A stretch of DNA of 64,000 nt, taken from Prorocentrum cordatum. Lineage: Eukaryota; Sar; Dinophyceae; Prorocentrales; Prorocentraceae. The DNA lies in NCBI GenBank assembly GCA_963575745.1, contig CAUYUJ010016060.1:380467-444466 (forward strand), in the 5' to 3' direction. How positions within the stretch are numbered: position 1 is the first letter of the stretch; each line of letters begins with the position of its first letter. This document shows positions 34,601 through 45,378 of the stretch, one piece after another. The notes below the pieces were generated by a model. The model was given only the letters and a program-made list of their open reading frames with translations, made no database searches and was not told where the DNA came from. The translations under genes were made by a program, and so were the position numbers.

Positions 34601-36002
34601 GATGCAGGTAGACTACGTCATCATCTTCATTGACATCACCCGTGCACACCCTCATTGTAAGATGCGCCGTAAAGTCTGGGTGGTGTTGCCGCCAGAGGAC
34701 CCCGAGGCGGCGGAACCTGGCGCGCGTGGACTCCTTGAGCGGAGCCTGTGCGGCTTGCGCGACGCCGGACAGTCGTTCGAGCTGCTCGTCCGCGAGACCA
34801 TGGAGGCCCTCTGTTTCAAGGCAGGCCTGTGGTGCGGCGTAGTGTTCTTCCACGAGCAGCGGCAGATCCAGGCGTACGTGTGCGGTGATAACTTCGTAGC
34901 GCGTGGATCTCGTGCAGAGGTCCGCTGGTTCCACGAATCACTATCTGTTCACATGTGGGCCAAGGTGGAGGGCATTCTCGGCCCGGATCCATCGCGAGGC
35001 GACTCCCTGGAGGTCGTCTGCCTCAACCGGGTGTTCCGGTATGTCAGCGCAGCCGGAAACGAACCCGAGCGCATCGAGATCGAAGCGGATGCACGGCATG
35101 TGGAGATCTTGCTCCACCAGGCCGGCCTCTCTGCGGGGCGCAGCGTGCCCCTCAACACGCCGGGCGCTGCGGCGAAGGACGTGGACGTCGGGGGGCCGCT
35201 GGGCGCCGAGGCGGCGACGCTGTTCAGAAGCATGACGACGAGGGCGCAGTATCTCAGCGAGGACCGCCCTGACATTCGCTTTGCTTGCAAGGAGATTGCC
35301 CGCTTCATGGCGGAACCCTGCGAGCTGGGGGCGAAGATGCTCAAGAGGCTGTGTCGCTATCTTCTGGGAGTCCCACGACTCGTCCAGAGGATGGAGCGGC
35401 AGGAGGTGCCGACGTTCATGGACGGCATCTCGGATGCAGACTTCGCTGGCTGTTCAAGGACACGGAAGAGCACGAGCTGCCACGCGATCAAGATGGGCAG
35501 CCATACGATACGCTTTGCGAGTGCCACGCAGAGCGTGATCGCACAGAGCAGCGGGGAGAGCGAGTACTATTCCCTCGTGCGGTGCGCTTCGGCACTCATC
35601 GGCATGGGCAACTTGATGCGCGACCTCGGGCGCGAGTTGCCCCTGCGCCTCCTGGGAGACGCAACCGCCGCGAGCGGCATGGCTTGCAGGCGGGGCGCTG
35701 GGCGAGTACGTCACATCGAAGTTGGGACGTTGTGGCTCCAGCAGATCATCACTGGGGAGAAGATGGTCCTGGGCCGGAGGCCCGGCAAGGAGAACGAGGC
35801 AGACCTCGGCACCAAGCACCTGGCTCTACGCGAGCTGTGGGAGTGCTTGGCCCGGCTTGGCTTCGTCGCCATGGGCGGCCGTTCCGAGAAGTCCCTGCGT
35901 GCCTCCATCGCGCACTTGGGCCTCAAGTTGGAGGCGGGGGCGAGCGGCGCCGCGGCTGCGGCGGCGACGGCAGCAGCAGGCGCGCGCAGGTTGCGCGGGT
36001 AG
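31605..36002 (+). CDS. pol: Copia Pol: integrase, reverse transcriptase, RNase H (interrupted by TGA)
   Basis: Open in the -1 frame relative to gag-pro, with no own ATG near its start, so it should be made as a Gag-Pol fusion. Integrase zinc-binding His/Cys residues are at 31899-31950. The acidic triad positions are 32223-32225 (Asp, in SDGE) and 32346-32348 (Glu, in QANGLIE). The expected first Asp is Gly (32022-32024, in CGYGYL). After integrase comes an Ala/Pro/Gly/Ser-rich linker with GDAVAAGSPAP-like repeats (about 33085-33360). RT spans about 34270-34990; the YxDD box reads CGDNF (34884-34895), so the second Asp is Asn. RNase H has Asp (35439), Glu (35556) and Asp (35658). TGA at 32619-32621 interrupts an otherwise continuous frame. 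The TAG stop is at 36000-36002. About 1465 codons. Probably a dead copy. Confidence 0.88.
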
Positions 36003-36090
36003 CTCCGCCTTCGCTGCGTGCGGCCCGGCGGGCGCAGGCAGACGGGAAGCCCTGAGTGCGCTGCTGGTGCGCCCTCACGGCTTGGAGGGC

Positions 36091-36188
36091 TGATGAAGTA
36101 TGCCTGCGTGCCGCGTGTATGCATAGATATTCTTTGACTATCCGTAGCCATTTGGGCTCAAGTGCGATGCGAGCATAAAAGCTTGTCG
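36091..36188 (+). repeat. 3' LTR, 98 bp, containing a DinoSL-like 22-mer
   Basis: Partner of the 29447 LTR. The leader-like 22-mer is at 36141-36162, again with one mismatch but at a different base (G instead of T two positions further on), so the consensus of the two LTRs is exactly the DinoSL. It is followed by the CTCGT target duplication. Confidence 0.93.
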
Positions 36189-36239
36189 CTCGTCCTGCTC
36201 CTATCGTTGTACTAGAATGGGGGGCGATACCCAGCAAAC

Positions 36240-36615
36240 AACAAATCTGGCCCTTGGATCCGTGGCCTTGGGGGCGCGAAGCCCCCAAAGCTTTCCTGAA
36301 CTCCTGGTTCAGGCAACGGACCCATATCGGTCAGGAGGGCGGCCGAACGGCCCCCTGAAGGCCCCAAGAGGCCCGAGGCACCCAGCTGACGCCCGACGAC
36401 GACCCGAAGAATACCCGAATGATGCTTTTGGATTTCAGAAATACATTGTTTTCCATTTGCGTTTGCATGCTTTGGGGGATGCAATGTTTATGTTCGGCCC
36501 TGGGGGCGCCCAAGACCAGGAGACCCCAAACGATCCGCCAAGGTTTCCAGGCTGCCCAGGAAGCCCCCAAGATGGCGCAACAGACTTCCAAGATGACCCG
36601 AAGAGAGCTCCATGA
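36240..36615. repeat. GGCC-family repeat, reverse orientation
   Basis: GGCCCCAAGAGGCCC-type units with an AT-rich interior (about 36415-36480). It sits directly after the retrotransposon's 3' target duplication, so the element may have inserted at the edge of this repeat. Confidence 0.65.
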
Positions 36616-37838
36616 CGGCCCAGTATTTTGCGACGTTCAAGAACAGGTGAGATCGGTTTGTGTAGACGCCTGCTGTCCCTAACCATGCGTTCTCGGCAGG
36701 ACGGGCGGGCGGGTTTTCACGCAGGCCAGGCGCTACTGAGACGGGCAGTGGCGCGCGCCAGAAAAATCAACAGGTGCTCGCGCGTTAAACCAGTGGCTGA
36801 CGCCGTTTCCGAGATCTACGAGTCGACCTCTTTCTTCAGGAAGGGTCTCAGCAGGCCCTGGTGCATTCTGATTGGTAGCAAGAGCCTTGGTTGTGACCAC
36901 GGCGGTTGAAGAGCACGGCGTCATAGACAGAAAAACGGACCGGAGTTTGAGACAGCCTGCGACTTGAACGGGCCATCGTGGGACGTAGAACCTGACAAAC
37001 TGCTGGCCTACAGGTTGGACGTTTGACTCTTCAGCAAGAGCTTCAAGCTCCAGGACAGGCATGTGCCGGGCCCGCAGAATGCGCGCGCCCTTGGAACCAG
37101 GACATGACGATTTGCGCAGAACTGCCCCGACATAAATTATATCGACGATGTGAATGACGGACAGCTGACGAGCTGGATGCGAGTGTTTTCGCTCCTTCTC
37201 GTGAAGCTCGATATCTCGAGAGTGAATGAGATATGCAAATCGGCAGAGAAATTGCTCGACAAGCTGCAGCGCGGGGCCGGAGAGACGTTCCACGACTGGA
37301 CGGCGCGGGGGGCGAGAGGGACCTCCTGCCGCAGCTCCAGGCCGTCGGCTCCTCGGTGCAGGAGGGTCGCCCCGCCTCTAAGGACTTTGTGGCATTTGCG
37401 CTGGTCGCGGCTGGCGCCTGCGGCTCTCGGCGAGGTGGCGGCGATGGCGGGCGGAGAGTGCGACCTCGACAAGACGCGCCAGGCGCTGTGCGCACGTTGC
37501 CCCGCTGGGGCAATCAGGGAGCTTGGCGGTGCCAAGGGGCGTCGGAGCGACCAGCGCGCCGGCCTCTACGACGAGACGGAGGAGCCCGACGGCGACGGCA
37601 TCCACGAGGCCCACGAGCGCTCGGACATCGCAGAGATCGCGGACCAGCTGACGAGCCTGACGGACAAGGGCGACTCGATATTGCTTGGCGAGGCGGGGGG
37701 CTCCGGGGGCTCCGAGGAGAGCAGCCGCCCGATGCCGGAACTTCGCCCCCCACCATGGGTCCGCCGGCTCGGCGTTGGCCACCTCCGCCCGCGCACGCTG
37801 CGCCGAGGCGGCCGCGGGCGAGGGCGACGCTGGCCCTG
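36616..37838 (+). other. No clear gene; weak coding signal
   Basis: 37170-37310 reads LTSWMRVFSLLLVKLDISRV and NEICKSAEKLLDKLQR. 37560-37720 reads DIAEIADQLTSLTDKGDSIL in the same frame, with an incoherent stretch between. It could be exons of an unidentified gene. Confidence 0.25.
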
Positions 37839-38420
37839 TCAAGCGTCCCGCTGGGTGGGGCGCCATCGGGGCCGCCCCGGCGCTCGGGCCTGGTCAGCCG
37901 CCCAGCGCTCCCCACGTGTGGGACATAGGCCCGTCGCCGCGCGCCCCGCTGGCGAAGGCGGCCAGGGCGGCCATGCTTCCGCCACCCGCAGGAGCCGTCG
38001 GCCCTTCGGGGACAGGAGGTGACCGCGGGGGGGGGGGGGCAGCGGCGGCATGCCAGCGGGCGCGGCCACAGACTTAGGCGGGGGCACCGCGGCCTCAGTG
38101 CCCGGCGCGGCGGCCGTCAGCTCCATAGCCGCCAGCTGCTCCCGCAGCCGCTCCAGCTCAGCACGGTCGTCGTCGAGCTCGTCGGACGCGCCTGCCTCGG
38201 AAAAGCCGGCGCGCCACCAGCGGGCCAGGCTGGTCAGTGCCATCCGCCCGACCGCCTGTCCCGCTCGGGTGACTGCCTCGCGGCCCCTCGCGGCGTGCCA
38301 GGCGGAGCGCGCCACCTGGCCCGCGCAGCTCGGGCCCGCGAGCAGCCGGCCCAGGGCCCGCCAGCGGCTGGGGCGCTCAGCGCGCTCGGTGGCTGGCGCA
38401 GCCGCCGGTGGAGGAGCCAT
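37839..38420 (-). CDS. Hypothetical ORF, 193 codons, with short coiled coil
   Basis: Starts ATGGCTCCTCC directly after a TAG that could act as a trans-splice acceptor. The middle holds a heptad-like segment (ELDDDRAELERLREQLAAME) after LTSLARWWRAGFSEAG, then a Pro-rich tail. No known domain. In DNA this GC-rich an ORF of this length can arise by chance; the coiled-coil stretch is the only argument for coding. Confidence 0.28.
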   Translation of the reverse strand: MAPPPAAAPATERAERPSRWRALGRLLAGPSCAGQVARSAWHAARGREAVTRAGQAVGRMALTSLARWWRAGFSEAGASDELDDDRAELERLREQLAAMELTAAAPGTEAAVPPPKSVAAPAGMPPLPPPPRGHLLSPKGRRLLRVAEAWPPWPPSPAGRAATGLCPTRGERWAADQARAPGRPRWRPTQRDA

Positions 38421-38689
38421 CTACAGTCGCGAAGGCGGGCCGCGGGCGGCCCCGAACACCAGTCAGCGCACGGTTTCAGGGAAACTGAGCCACAAGATTT
38501 TGCCCCAGAAGCAATTATGGAACGGAGGAGGAAGCTCACGCACACTCACACCTTAGCCTCCGCTCTCGAGTTTGTTCATCTATAGGTGCATGTGCATGTT
38601 TATGCATGCATGTACATATATGCGTATGATATATGCGTGTGTGTATGCATGTGTATAGCGGAAGTAGAGATATAGCTATGGGTGCGCAT

Positions 38690-39310
38690 GTGACGCCATT
38701 CCGCTGGACCCCACCGGAGCCAACGAAAGTGGTGACAGGTGCTCGGTTGGCGCCACCCCCCAAAAATCCGTGAGGTCGATTCTGGGCGCGGCCGCAACGC
38801 GCCCCAGGAGCCCGCGAACGCGGCGACAGCTGCGCAGGTGGCTGCACCCACAGTGAGCCGCCAGGCTTTGTTTAGGCGCACGTAAACGCAACACCGCTGG
38901 GCCGCCCCCCCTCTCAGGAGCAGGCGAGAGCGGCGACGGGTGCGCCGCCCATGGAGCGAGCCGCAGGGTTCATTCTAGTTGCGCGCATGGCGCCACCCCT
39001 CTCGACGCCCAGGAGCCCACGAAAGTGGCGACGGGTGGCAGCTCCCCCGAGGAGCCGCGCGGTCTAGTCTGGGGGCGCGTGTGGCGCCTTCAGCTGAGCC
39101 TCCCTGGAGTTCATGCGACGTCGATTGCGCAGATTGCAGCACCCCCAGGGAACAGCGAGGTCTTGTCTGCCATTCCGCTGGACCCCACAAGAGCCCATGA
39201 AAGAGGCGACCTCTGCGCAAGCGGCAGCACCCCCAGGGGGCCGCGGGGTCTAGTCTGGAGCCTGGGTGCGCGTATGGCGCCGCCCCGTTGGACCTCCCCA
39301 TGAACGCGGT
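38690..39310. repeat. Diverged repeat related to 2.3-3.0 kb
   Basis: About six units share CGCTGGACCCCAC, GAGCCCACGAAAGTGGCGAC, a GCAGCACCCCC-like part and CGGTCTAGTCTGGGGGCGCG. Confidence 0.6.
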
Positions 39311-40407
39311 GTCACGGACGCTGGGGGGCAGGGAAATCTCAATTTGAGGGGGGTGAACACGCAAATGCGGGATGCAATGGACTTTTGGGTGGGCGTCCTA
39401 GATTGGGGGTTGAATGTTGTAGCAGCAAACCAGGTTGTGGAGGTCATAAGCATGGGGGGGGGGGGGGGGCGCGGGGGGGGGCGTGTTTGGCTTATCAAAA
39501 AGGCATTATACACAAACTTGTAAAACGTAACACAACAGTTATAGATGGCGCGCACCACGAACTCACATAACCTCCACACAGCACGAATCATGTGGCCGCG
39601 TGAACACGCAACCGCCGCACGCAGCGCATCACACAACACACGGTGAAACACACGCGCACACACACACACACGCACACACACACGCAATGCTCAGCATCGC
39701 TGTCCCATGATGAGACATTGTGCTGTTTCCAAATCGTCTCCCGTTTGAACTGTGAACGCACCTGCTCAAATACCAGCGCACCCCAGGCCCCCCTCCCCAC
39801 ATGGCAAAACACACCATAGAAGTTGCGAGACATATGCACGCAAACACACGGGGCATCTCTGTCCCCTTTGGGGAAGCAGGTTGCGTTTGTCTGGGTATGG
39901 CCATCTCGTTCTAGACATAAGGACGCACTTGCACCTTTCAAAAATTAGCCGGACGAAAGACCCAACCATTTGCAGCTGCGAGTGTCGCGCAGGATATGAG
40001 ACGAAGGAGGGGGGGGACACGCAGACTAGCTCCCTCTTCTCATAGGCACCGCGCCACTGCACGCACGAGGCACAGGGCAGCGCGGGCAGGAGGTGGCTGG
40101 CGGAGGAGGAGGGCCCAGTGGGGCGAGCCACCACATCAGCATCAGCGCATCTTGAGACCTGTTACTGGGCACGCAAGAAGAGGTTACGGAGACACCGCGC
40201 AGATATCATGGGCGAGTCAGCAGCGGCAGAAACGAGACCGGGGGGCGCGCGGTCAAGAAGCGAAAGGAAGCAAGAGGGGCGAAGAACGCGGGGTGACATT
40301 TTTGCCTCCGGGCAGATAGCGAGCCACGCTCCTGCCTTCGCTGGAGATCCCTATGGGGCCACGAAACTGACCCTCGCTGTCTGCATTCTCCTGGAGGGGG
40401 GGGGAGC
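39311..40407. other. Nothing beyond G runs and the AC tract
   Basis: A run of about 17 G near 39453-39480. No gene pattern. Confidence 0.45.
39640..39690. repeat. AC dinucleotide tract
   Basis: CACACACGCGCACACACACA and similar. Confidence 0.9.
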
Positions 40408-41760
40408 GCATGCAACCTGCGCCGCGGGGGGGGGCGCATGCAACCTGCGCCGCTGGGGCCTTCGGTGGAGCTCCCTATGGGGCCACGAAGCGCTGTCCTG
40501 GGCGGGGGGGGCGCATGCAACCTGCGCCGGTGGGATCTTCGGGGGAGATCCCTGTGGGGCCACGAAACGCTGTCCTGGGTGTGGGGGGACGCATGGAACT
40601 TGTGCCACTGGGACCTTCGGTGGAGCTCCCAATGGGGCCACGAAGCGCTGTCCTGGGTGGGGAGCGCATGCAACCTGCGCCGCTGGGACCTTCGGTGGAG
40701 CTCCCTATGGGGCCACGCAGCGCTGTCTTGGGTTAGGGGAACGAATGCAGCCTGCGCCACTGGGGCCTTCGGTGGAGCTCCCTATGGGGCCACGAAGCGC
40801 TGTCCTGGGTGGGGGGTCGCATGCAACCTGCGCCACTGGGACCGTCGGTGGAGCTCCCTATGGGGCCACGAAGCGCTGTCCTGGGTGGGGGGGGGGGGCG
40901 CATGCAACCTGCGCCACTGGGACCTTTGGTGGAGCTCCCTATGGGGCCACGAAACGCTGTCCTGGGTGCGGGGGTGACGCATGCAACCTGGGCCATTGAG
41001 ACTTAAGGTGGAGCTCCCTGCGGGGCCACGAAGCGCTGTCCTGGGCGGGGGTGACGCATGCAACCTGCGCCACTGGGACCTTCGGTGGAGCTCCCAATGG
41101 GGCCACGAAGCGCTGTCCTGGGTGGGGGCAGCGCATGCAAATTGCGCCACTGGGACCTTCGGCGGGGCTCCCTATGGGGCCATGCAACGCTGTCCTGGGT
41201 GGGTGGGGGGGGGGGGGGGGGGGGCGCATGCGACCTGCGCCACTGGGACCTTCGGTGGAGCTCCCTATGGGGCCACGAAGCGCTGTCCTGGGTGGGAGGG
41301 GCGCATGCAACCTGCGCCACTGGGACCTTCGGTGGAGCTCCCTGTGGGGCCACGAAACGCTGTCCTGGATGAGGGGGGGGGGGGGGGGGGCGCATGCAGC
41401 CTGGGCCACTGGGACCTTCGGCGGAGCTCCCTGCGGGGCCACGCAACGCTGTGCTGGGTGGGGGACGCATGCAACCTGGGCCACTGGGGTCTTCGGTGGA
41501 GCTCCCTATGGGGCCACGAAGCGCTGTCCTGGGTGGGGGGGTCGCATGCAACCTGCGCCACTGGGACCGTCGGTGGAGCTCCCTATAGGGCCACGAAGCG
41601 CTGTCCTGGGTGGGGTGGGGGGGGGGGCGCATGCAACCTGCGCCATTGGGACCTTCGGTGGAGCTCCCTGCGGGGCCACGAAGCGCTGTCCTGGGTTAGG
41701 GGGACGCATGCAACCTGCGCCAGTGGGACCTTCGTGATGGCATGGAGGGGGGGGGGGGCA
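40408..41760. repeat. 76-bp G-rich minisatellite, 17 full units
   Basis: Unit: GCATGCAACCTGCGCCACTG, GGACCTTCGGTGGAGCTCCC, TATGGGGCCACGAAGCGCTG, TCCTGGGTGGGGG. Unit starts run from 40408 (truncated) and 40436 to 41706, spaced 75-93 bp. Length variation comes mostly from the terminal G run (about 5 to more than 20 G). Long ORFs across it are artefacts. Confidence 0.95.
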
Positions 41761-42154
41761 AAGGGGCAGCGGGAGGAGAAGGAGACGCGGGGCACCGTCT
41801 CTTCACAACGAGGATCCCACACCACAGGATGGTTGTGAATAGCCACCCAAGCGCCCCAACAATCACATAGAAACTTTGTATTGTTTAGACAGCCGCAAGC
41901 AACAACACACAGCCCCGTTGCCCCAATTAAACAAACACGGTGCGTTTGCGTGGCCCTCCCATCTCTGAATTGTAGATGCATTTGGAACAGCCAAGCACAC
42001 CAACTAATACACCCCCCCCAGAGACAAACGTCTAGAACTTGTTTTCTCGATCGCAGGCAGTGATAGTAGACACCGCGGTGGTTGCTGTATGATGCGTCCA
42101 AGTAGACATACATTGGGTGCAACGAATCGGTGCAACATATTTAGGTGGAAACAG
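41761..42154. other. Nothing recognised
   Basis: Mixed sequence between the minisatellite and the AT microsatellite. Confidence 0.45.
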
Positions 42155-42255
42155 CTATACATATACGTATACATATACATATACATATACACATACGCAC
42201 ATATATATATATATACGTATCTATATACACATATATATATATATATATACAGACA
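42155..42255. repeat. AT/AC microsatellite
   Basis: ATACATATACATATAC then ATATATAT. Confidence 0.93.
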
Positions 42256-42324
42256 CGGCGTGTCAACAATATATCTATCCTATATGCATAACTGATCTAT
42301 TTTGGGAATTGCTGTGGATGTGCC

Positions 42325-42830
42325 TCTCGGGTTGGGGCCGTTGTAGGGCCTCTTGTGGCGTCTGGAGGGCCTGTCGAGCGTCTCTTCGGGCCTCTTGGGG
42401 GCCTCTTCGCGCCTCCTTTGGGACTCCCGCGGCCTCTCGGGATGGAAGGCTCGGATTGTCCGCTCCCCCTCGTGGGAGCTTCGTGGGGCTGGTTTGGGGC
42501 CCCGTTGAGTTGTCCTAGGCGCCCCTGGGGCCGCCTTGGATCCCTCTTGCGCCGTCGGGGAGACCCTCGTCGGGCCCTCTTGGGTAGTCTTTGGGCGATC
42601 TTGGGGGCCTCTTGTGCCTTCGTGGAGCGTTGGAAGCTCGAACAGTCGAGGGCCTAAAAAGCATTTCGAAAACCTAGGGAACACAATGGTCTTGGCCTCT
42701 CGGAACCTCTTCGGACGGCTCTTGGAGGCCTCTTGGGACGTCTTAGGCGCATTTTCGGCCGATTGGACACCAGCTTGGGCGTCGTTGACCGATCGTGCGA
42801 CGATCCGGGGCCCTCTTGTACCGTTTTGCC
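42325..42830. repeat. GGCC-family repeat with core
   Basis: CTTGGGGGCCTCTT-type units. The core at about 42610-42700 (GTGGAGCGTTGGAAGCTCGA, AAAAAGCATTTCGAAAACC, CAATGGTCTTGGCCTC) aligns with those at 21.2, 21.6 and 53.5 kb. Confidence 0.8.
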
Positions 42831-42834
42831 AGCT

Positions 42835-42935
42835 GCGCAATCCCGGGAATCCCCTGCAATCCTTGGGAATCCTTGACAATCCTTGGGACTCCCCGGCAAT
42901 CCTCGGGAATCCTGAGAAATTCTTGTGAAACTCGT
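42835..42935. repeat. AATCCTTGGGAATCC repeat
   Basis: Seven short units such as CAATCCTTGGGAATCC and CAATCCTCGGGAATCC. Confidence 0.75.
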
Positions 42936-43059
42936 GGTGGAGGTTTTTGTTGCAACTCTTTATTTCTCAGGGCGGCATGCATGAGCCTTGGAGCACTCCA
43001 CTACGTGCTGAAGGCACGGTTGCGGATATAGTAGCAAGCGTGGAATCCAAACAGTGTTT

Positions 43060-43144
43060 TCTGCAACCTATGCGATGCAATCTATGTGTGCCAGACAATG
43101 TGCTGGCACCTAGGTGGTACAATCCATGTGGTGCAATCCAGGTG
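43060..43144. repeat. GTGGTGCAATC repeat, short block
   Basis: Diverged units such as TAGGTGGTACAATCCATG and TGGTGCAATCCAGGTG pass directly into the pentanucleotide satellite. Same family as 52040-52410. Confidence 0.6.
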
Positions 43145-44530
43145 CCGCGAAGCAATGCAATGCAATGCTAAGTAATGCAGGCGATTCAAAGCAATGCAAA
43201 GCAACGCAATGAGGGAAACACAACGCAAGACGGTACAACGCAATGCAATGCATGGCAAAGCCATGTTGCGCAATGCAATGCGATGCGAAGCGATGCAACG
43301 AAATGCAACGCAATGCAACGCAATGCAACGCAATGCGACGCAATACCACGCAATGCAGCGCAATGCGAAGCAGGCTCATGCAACGCAATTCACAGCAACA
43401 CAAAGCAATGACAAGCACTGCAGCACAATGCAACGCACAGCAATGCACAGCGATGCAAAGCAACGCACCGCAGGGCAACGCAATGCAACACAACGCAAAG
43501 AAATGCAAATCAATGCCACACAATTTCACGAACAGCAAAGCCATGCACAGCAACGCACAGTGATGCAACGCAACGCAACGCAGGGCAAAGCAATGCAGCA
43601 CAACGCAAAGTAATGCAAAGCAATGCCACGCAGTGCAACGCAATGCAACTCAACGCATGCATGGCAACGCCATGCGACGCAATGCCATGCAATGCAAAGC
43701 AGTGCAAAGCAATGCAGAGAACGACAACGCAATGTATTGTAATGCAGCGCAATGCCATGCAGGCTTATGCAACGCAGTGCACAGCAACGCAATCCAATGG
43801 AAAGCACTGCAACGCAATTCAACTCACAGCAAAGCACAGCGATGCAACGCAATGCAACGTAGGGCAAAGCAATGAAACACAACGCAAGGTATTCCAAAGC
43901 AATGCCACGCAATTCTATGCAACGCAAAGCAATGCAAAGCAAAGCAATGCAATGCAACGCAATGCATAACAAAACAAGGTAATGCAAAGCAATGCAACGC
44001 GATGAAACGCAATGCAACACAGTGCAACACAATACAACGCAGTACACAGCAATGCAATGCGATTGCAGCACAATGCAATGCAACATGATGCAAGGCACAT
44101 CAAGGCAACGCAAATTCAAAGCAACGCGAAGCAAGGCAACATAATTCGTTGCAATGCAGCACAATACTGAGCAATGCTACTCAATGCACAGCAATGCAAA
44201 GCAGCACAAAGCAATGCAACGCAATGCAGCGTAATGCAACGCAATGCAATGCGATTGCAGTGCAATGTGAAGCACTGCGAAGAAATGCAAAGCAATGCAA
44301 AACCAGCCACTGCAATGCAGAGCAATGCAACTACATGCAAACCAAAGCAATGCAACGCAAAACAATGCAAAGCAACAAAATGCAATGCAGCGCAATGCAA
44401 AGCAATGCAGCGCATTGCGCAGCAACGCAATGCGATCGCAATGCAATGCAAAGCAAGGCATCGCAATGCAAAGCAAGGGCAAGCAAAACAAGGCAATGCA
44501 AAACAATGCAATGCGTGTGCAATGCACAGG
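43145..44530. repeat. Pentanucleotide satellite (CAATG/CAACG/CAAAG)n, 1.4 kb
   Basis: Imperfect 5-bp periodicity with GCAAT, GCAAC, GCAAA and GCAGC variants throughout. Minus-strand ORFs rich in Cys, His, Leu and Ala are read-through of the repeat. Confidence 0.95.
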
Positions 44531-44539
44531 TGATGCCAT

Positions 44540-44720
44540 TGCAGTTGGTGGCGACGGACGGCGGGGGCCGGCGGCGGCTGGCGGCGACGAGCCAGCCGAA
44601 CCGCCGCTGCGGCTAAGCGGCGATGTCGGCGACAGGCGGCGACGGGCTGCGACGGGCGGCAACGAGCCAGCCAGACCGGCACTGGGGCCCAGCAGCGACG
44701 GCAGAGACGTGGCTGGATCA
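44540..44720. repeat. GGCGGCGACGAGCCAGCC duplication
   Basis: Two imperfect direct copies of about 75 bp, each holding GCGGC(G/A)ACGAGCCAGCC followed by (G/A)(A/G)ACCG, adjoining the satellite. Confidence 0.5.
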
Positions 44721-45004
44721 GCACTGGAGCTCGGTTATCTTAGAAGGCAAGTAAGCACAAGCCCTAAGTGTAAGCCATCTTTGGGGATTGCATAAATATA
44801 CATACATATAGGTACATACATGTGTATACACATAATTTTGCGTCTTTTGATATGGCTCCCCGAGATCCTTGACCCCTTTCCAAGGATCGTCTCGTCATCC
44901 TGGGCGGCTTCTTAACAGCCCACTGGGCCCGAAACGTGGGATCCAGCAGCTCGAAGCGGAGACACGCTGGCCATCTCGATAGGTTTCGAGTCGCCAGGAG
45001 TCAC

Positions 45005-45150
45005 GAGGATGAGGAAGGGCAGGATGTGGAGGAGGAAGAGCAGGGGGAAAGAGGAGGGGGAGGAGGATGAGGAGGAGCAGGAGGAAGGGGCAGTAAGAAG
45101 GAAGAGGAGGGAGGAGGAGGAGGAGGAGGAGGAGGAGGAGGAGGAGGAGA
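45005..45150. repeat. GGA tract directly upstream of the kinase ATG
   Basis: GAGGAGGA with G/A-rich interruptions, ending one base before ATGGCTGCGG. The strong purine skew may matter for expression, but no promoter motif is recognisable. Confidence 0.9.
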
Positions 45151-45378
45151 ATGGCTGCGGCATGCACGACACTCGAGCCAGCAGCGTCAGCAGCAGGAGG
45201 ACGAGCAGGAGTGACAGGAGTGAGTTTTGACACGGCTGCGGTCCTTGGCGTCGCCCTCCCACCTGCCCCCGGAGAGCTCGTGTTGCTGGACCAGCTCGGC
45301 GCCGGCGCTCAGGCCGAGGTCTGGCTGGGGCTCTGGTGGCGAACCTTCGGCGCCAGCACGAGCGTGATCACCGTCGCG
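45151..45378 (+). CDS. Kinase exon 1 (N-lobe, glycine loop)
   Basis: Encodes 76 residues including ELVLLDQLGAGAQAEVWLGL, the first N-lobe strands and glycine loop. It ends ...VITVA at a GT donor (45379). The next exon supplies the VK of the VAVK motif. The first 40 residues are Ala/Pro-rich and unrecognised. Confidence 0.8.

Larger units (their letters stand above)
29447..36188 (+). mobile_element. Full-length Ty1/Copia LTR retrotransposon with DinoSL-bearing LTRs
   Basis: A 6.74-kb element bounded by two 98-bp direct repeats (29447-29544 and 36091-36188). The left copy runs TG...CA; the right copy's last base is G. They differ at about six positions. The pentamer CTCGT lies directly outside both ends (29442-29446 and 36189-36193), a target-site duplication of the length usual for LTR elements. 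Order inside: primer-binding site, leader, gag with two CCHC knuckles, protease, integrase, reverse transcriptase, RNase H. Integrase ahead of RT is the Copia order. Gag-protease and pol lie in different frames (-1 relation). Pol has an in-frame TGA at 32619-32621 and substitutions at apparent catalytic Asp positions in integrase and RT, so this copy is probably immobile although its LTRs remain about 94% identical. Confidence 0.93.

Noticed and set aside
40118-41838. Several 180-290-codon ORFs on both strands
   Set aside because: All are shadows of the 76-bp minisatellite; both strands and several frames are equally open.
43082-44724. Cys/His-rich minus-strand and Gln/Asn/Met-rich plus-strand ORFs
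   Set aside because: Translation of the pentanucleotide satellite.
44895-45262. Leu/Ser-rich minus-strand ORFs over the kinase start
   Set aside because: Complement of the GGA tract; the plus strand carries the kinase N-lobe.
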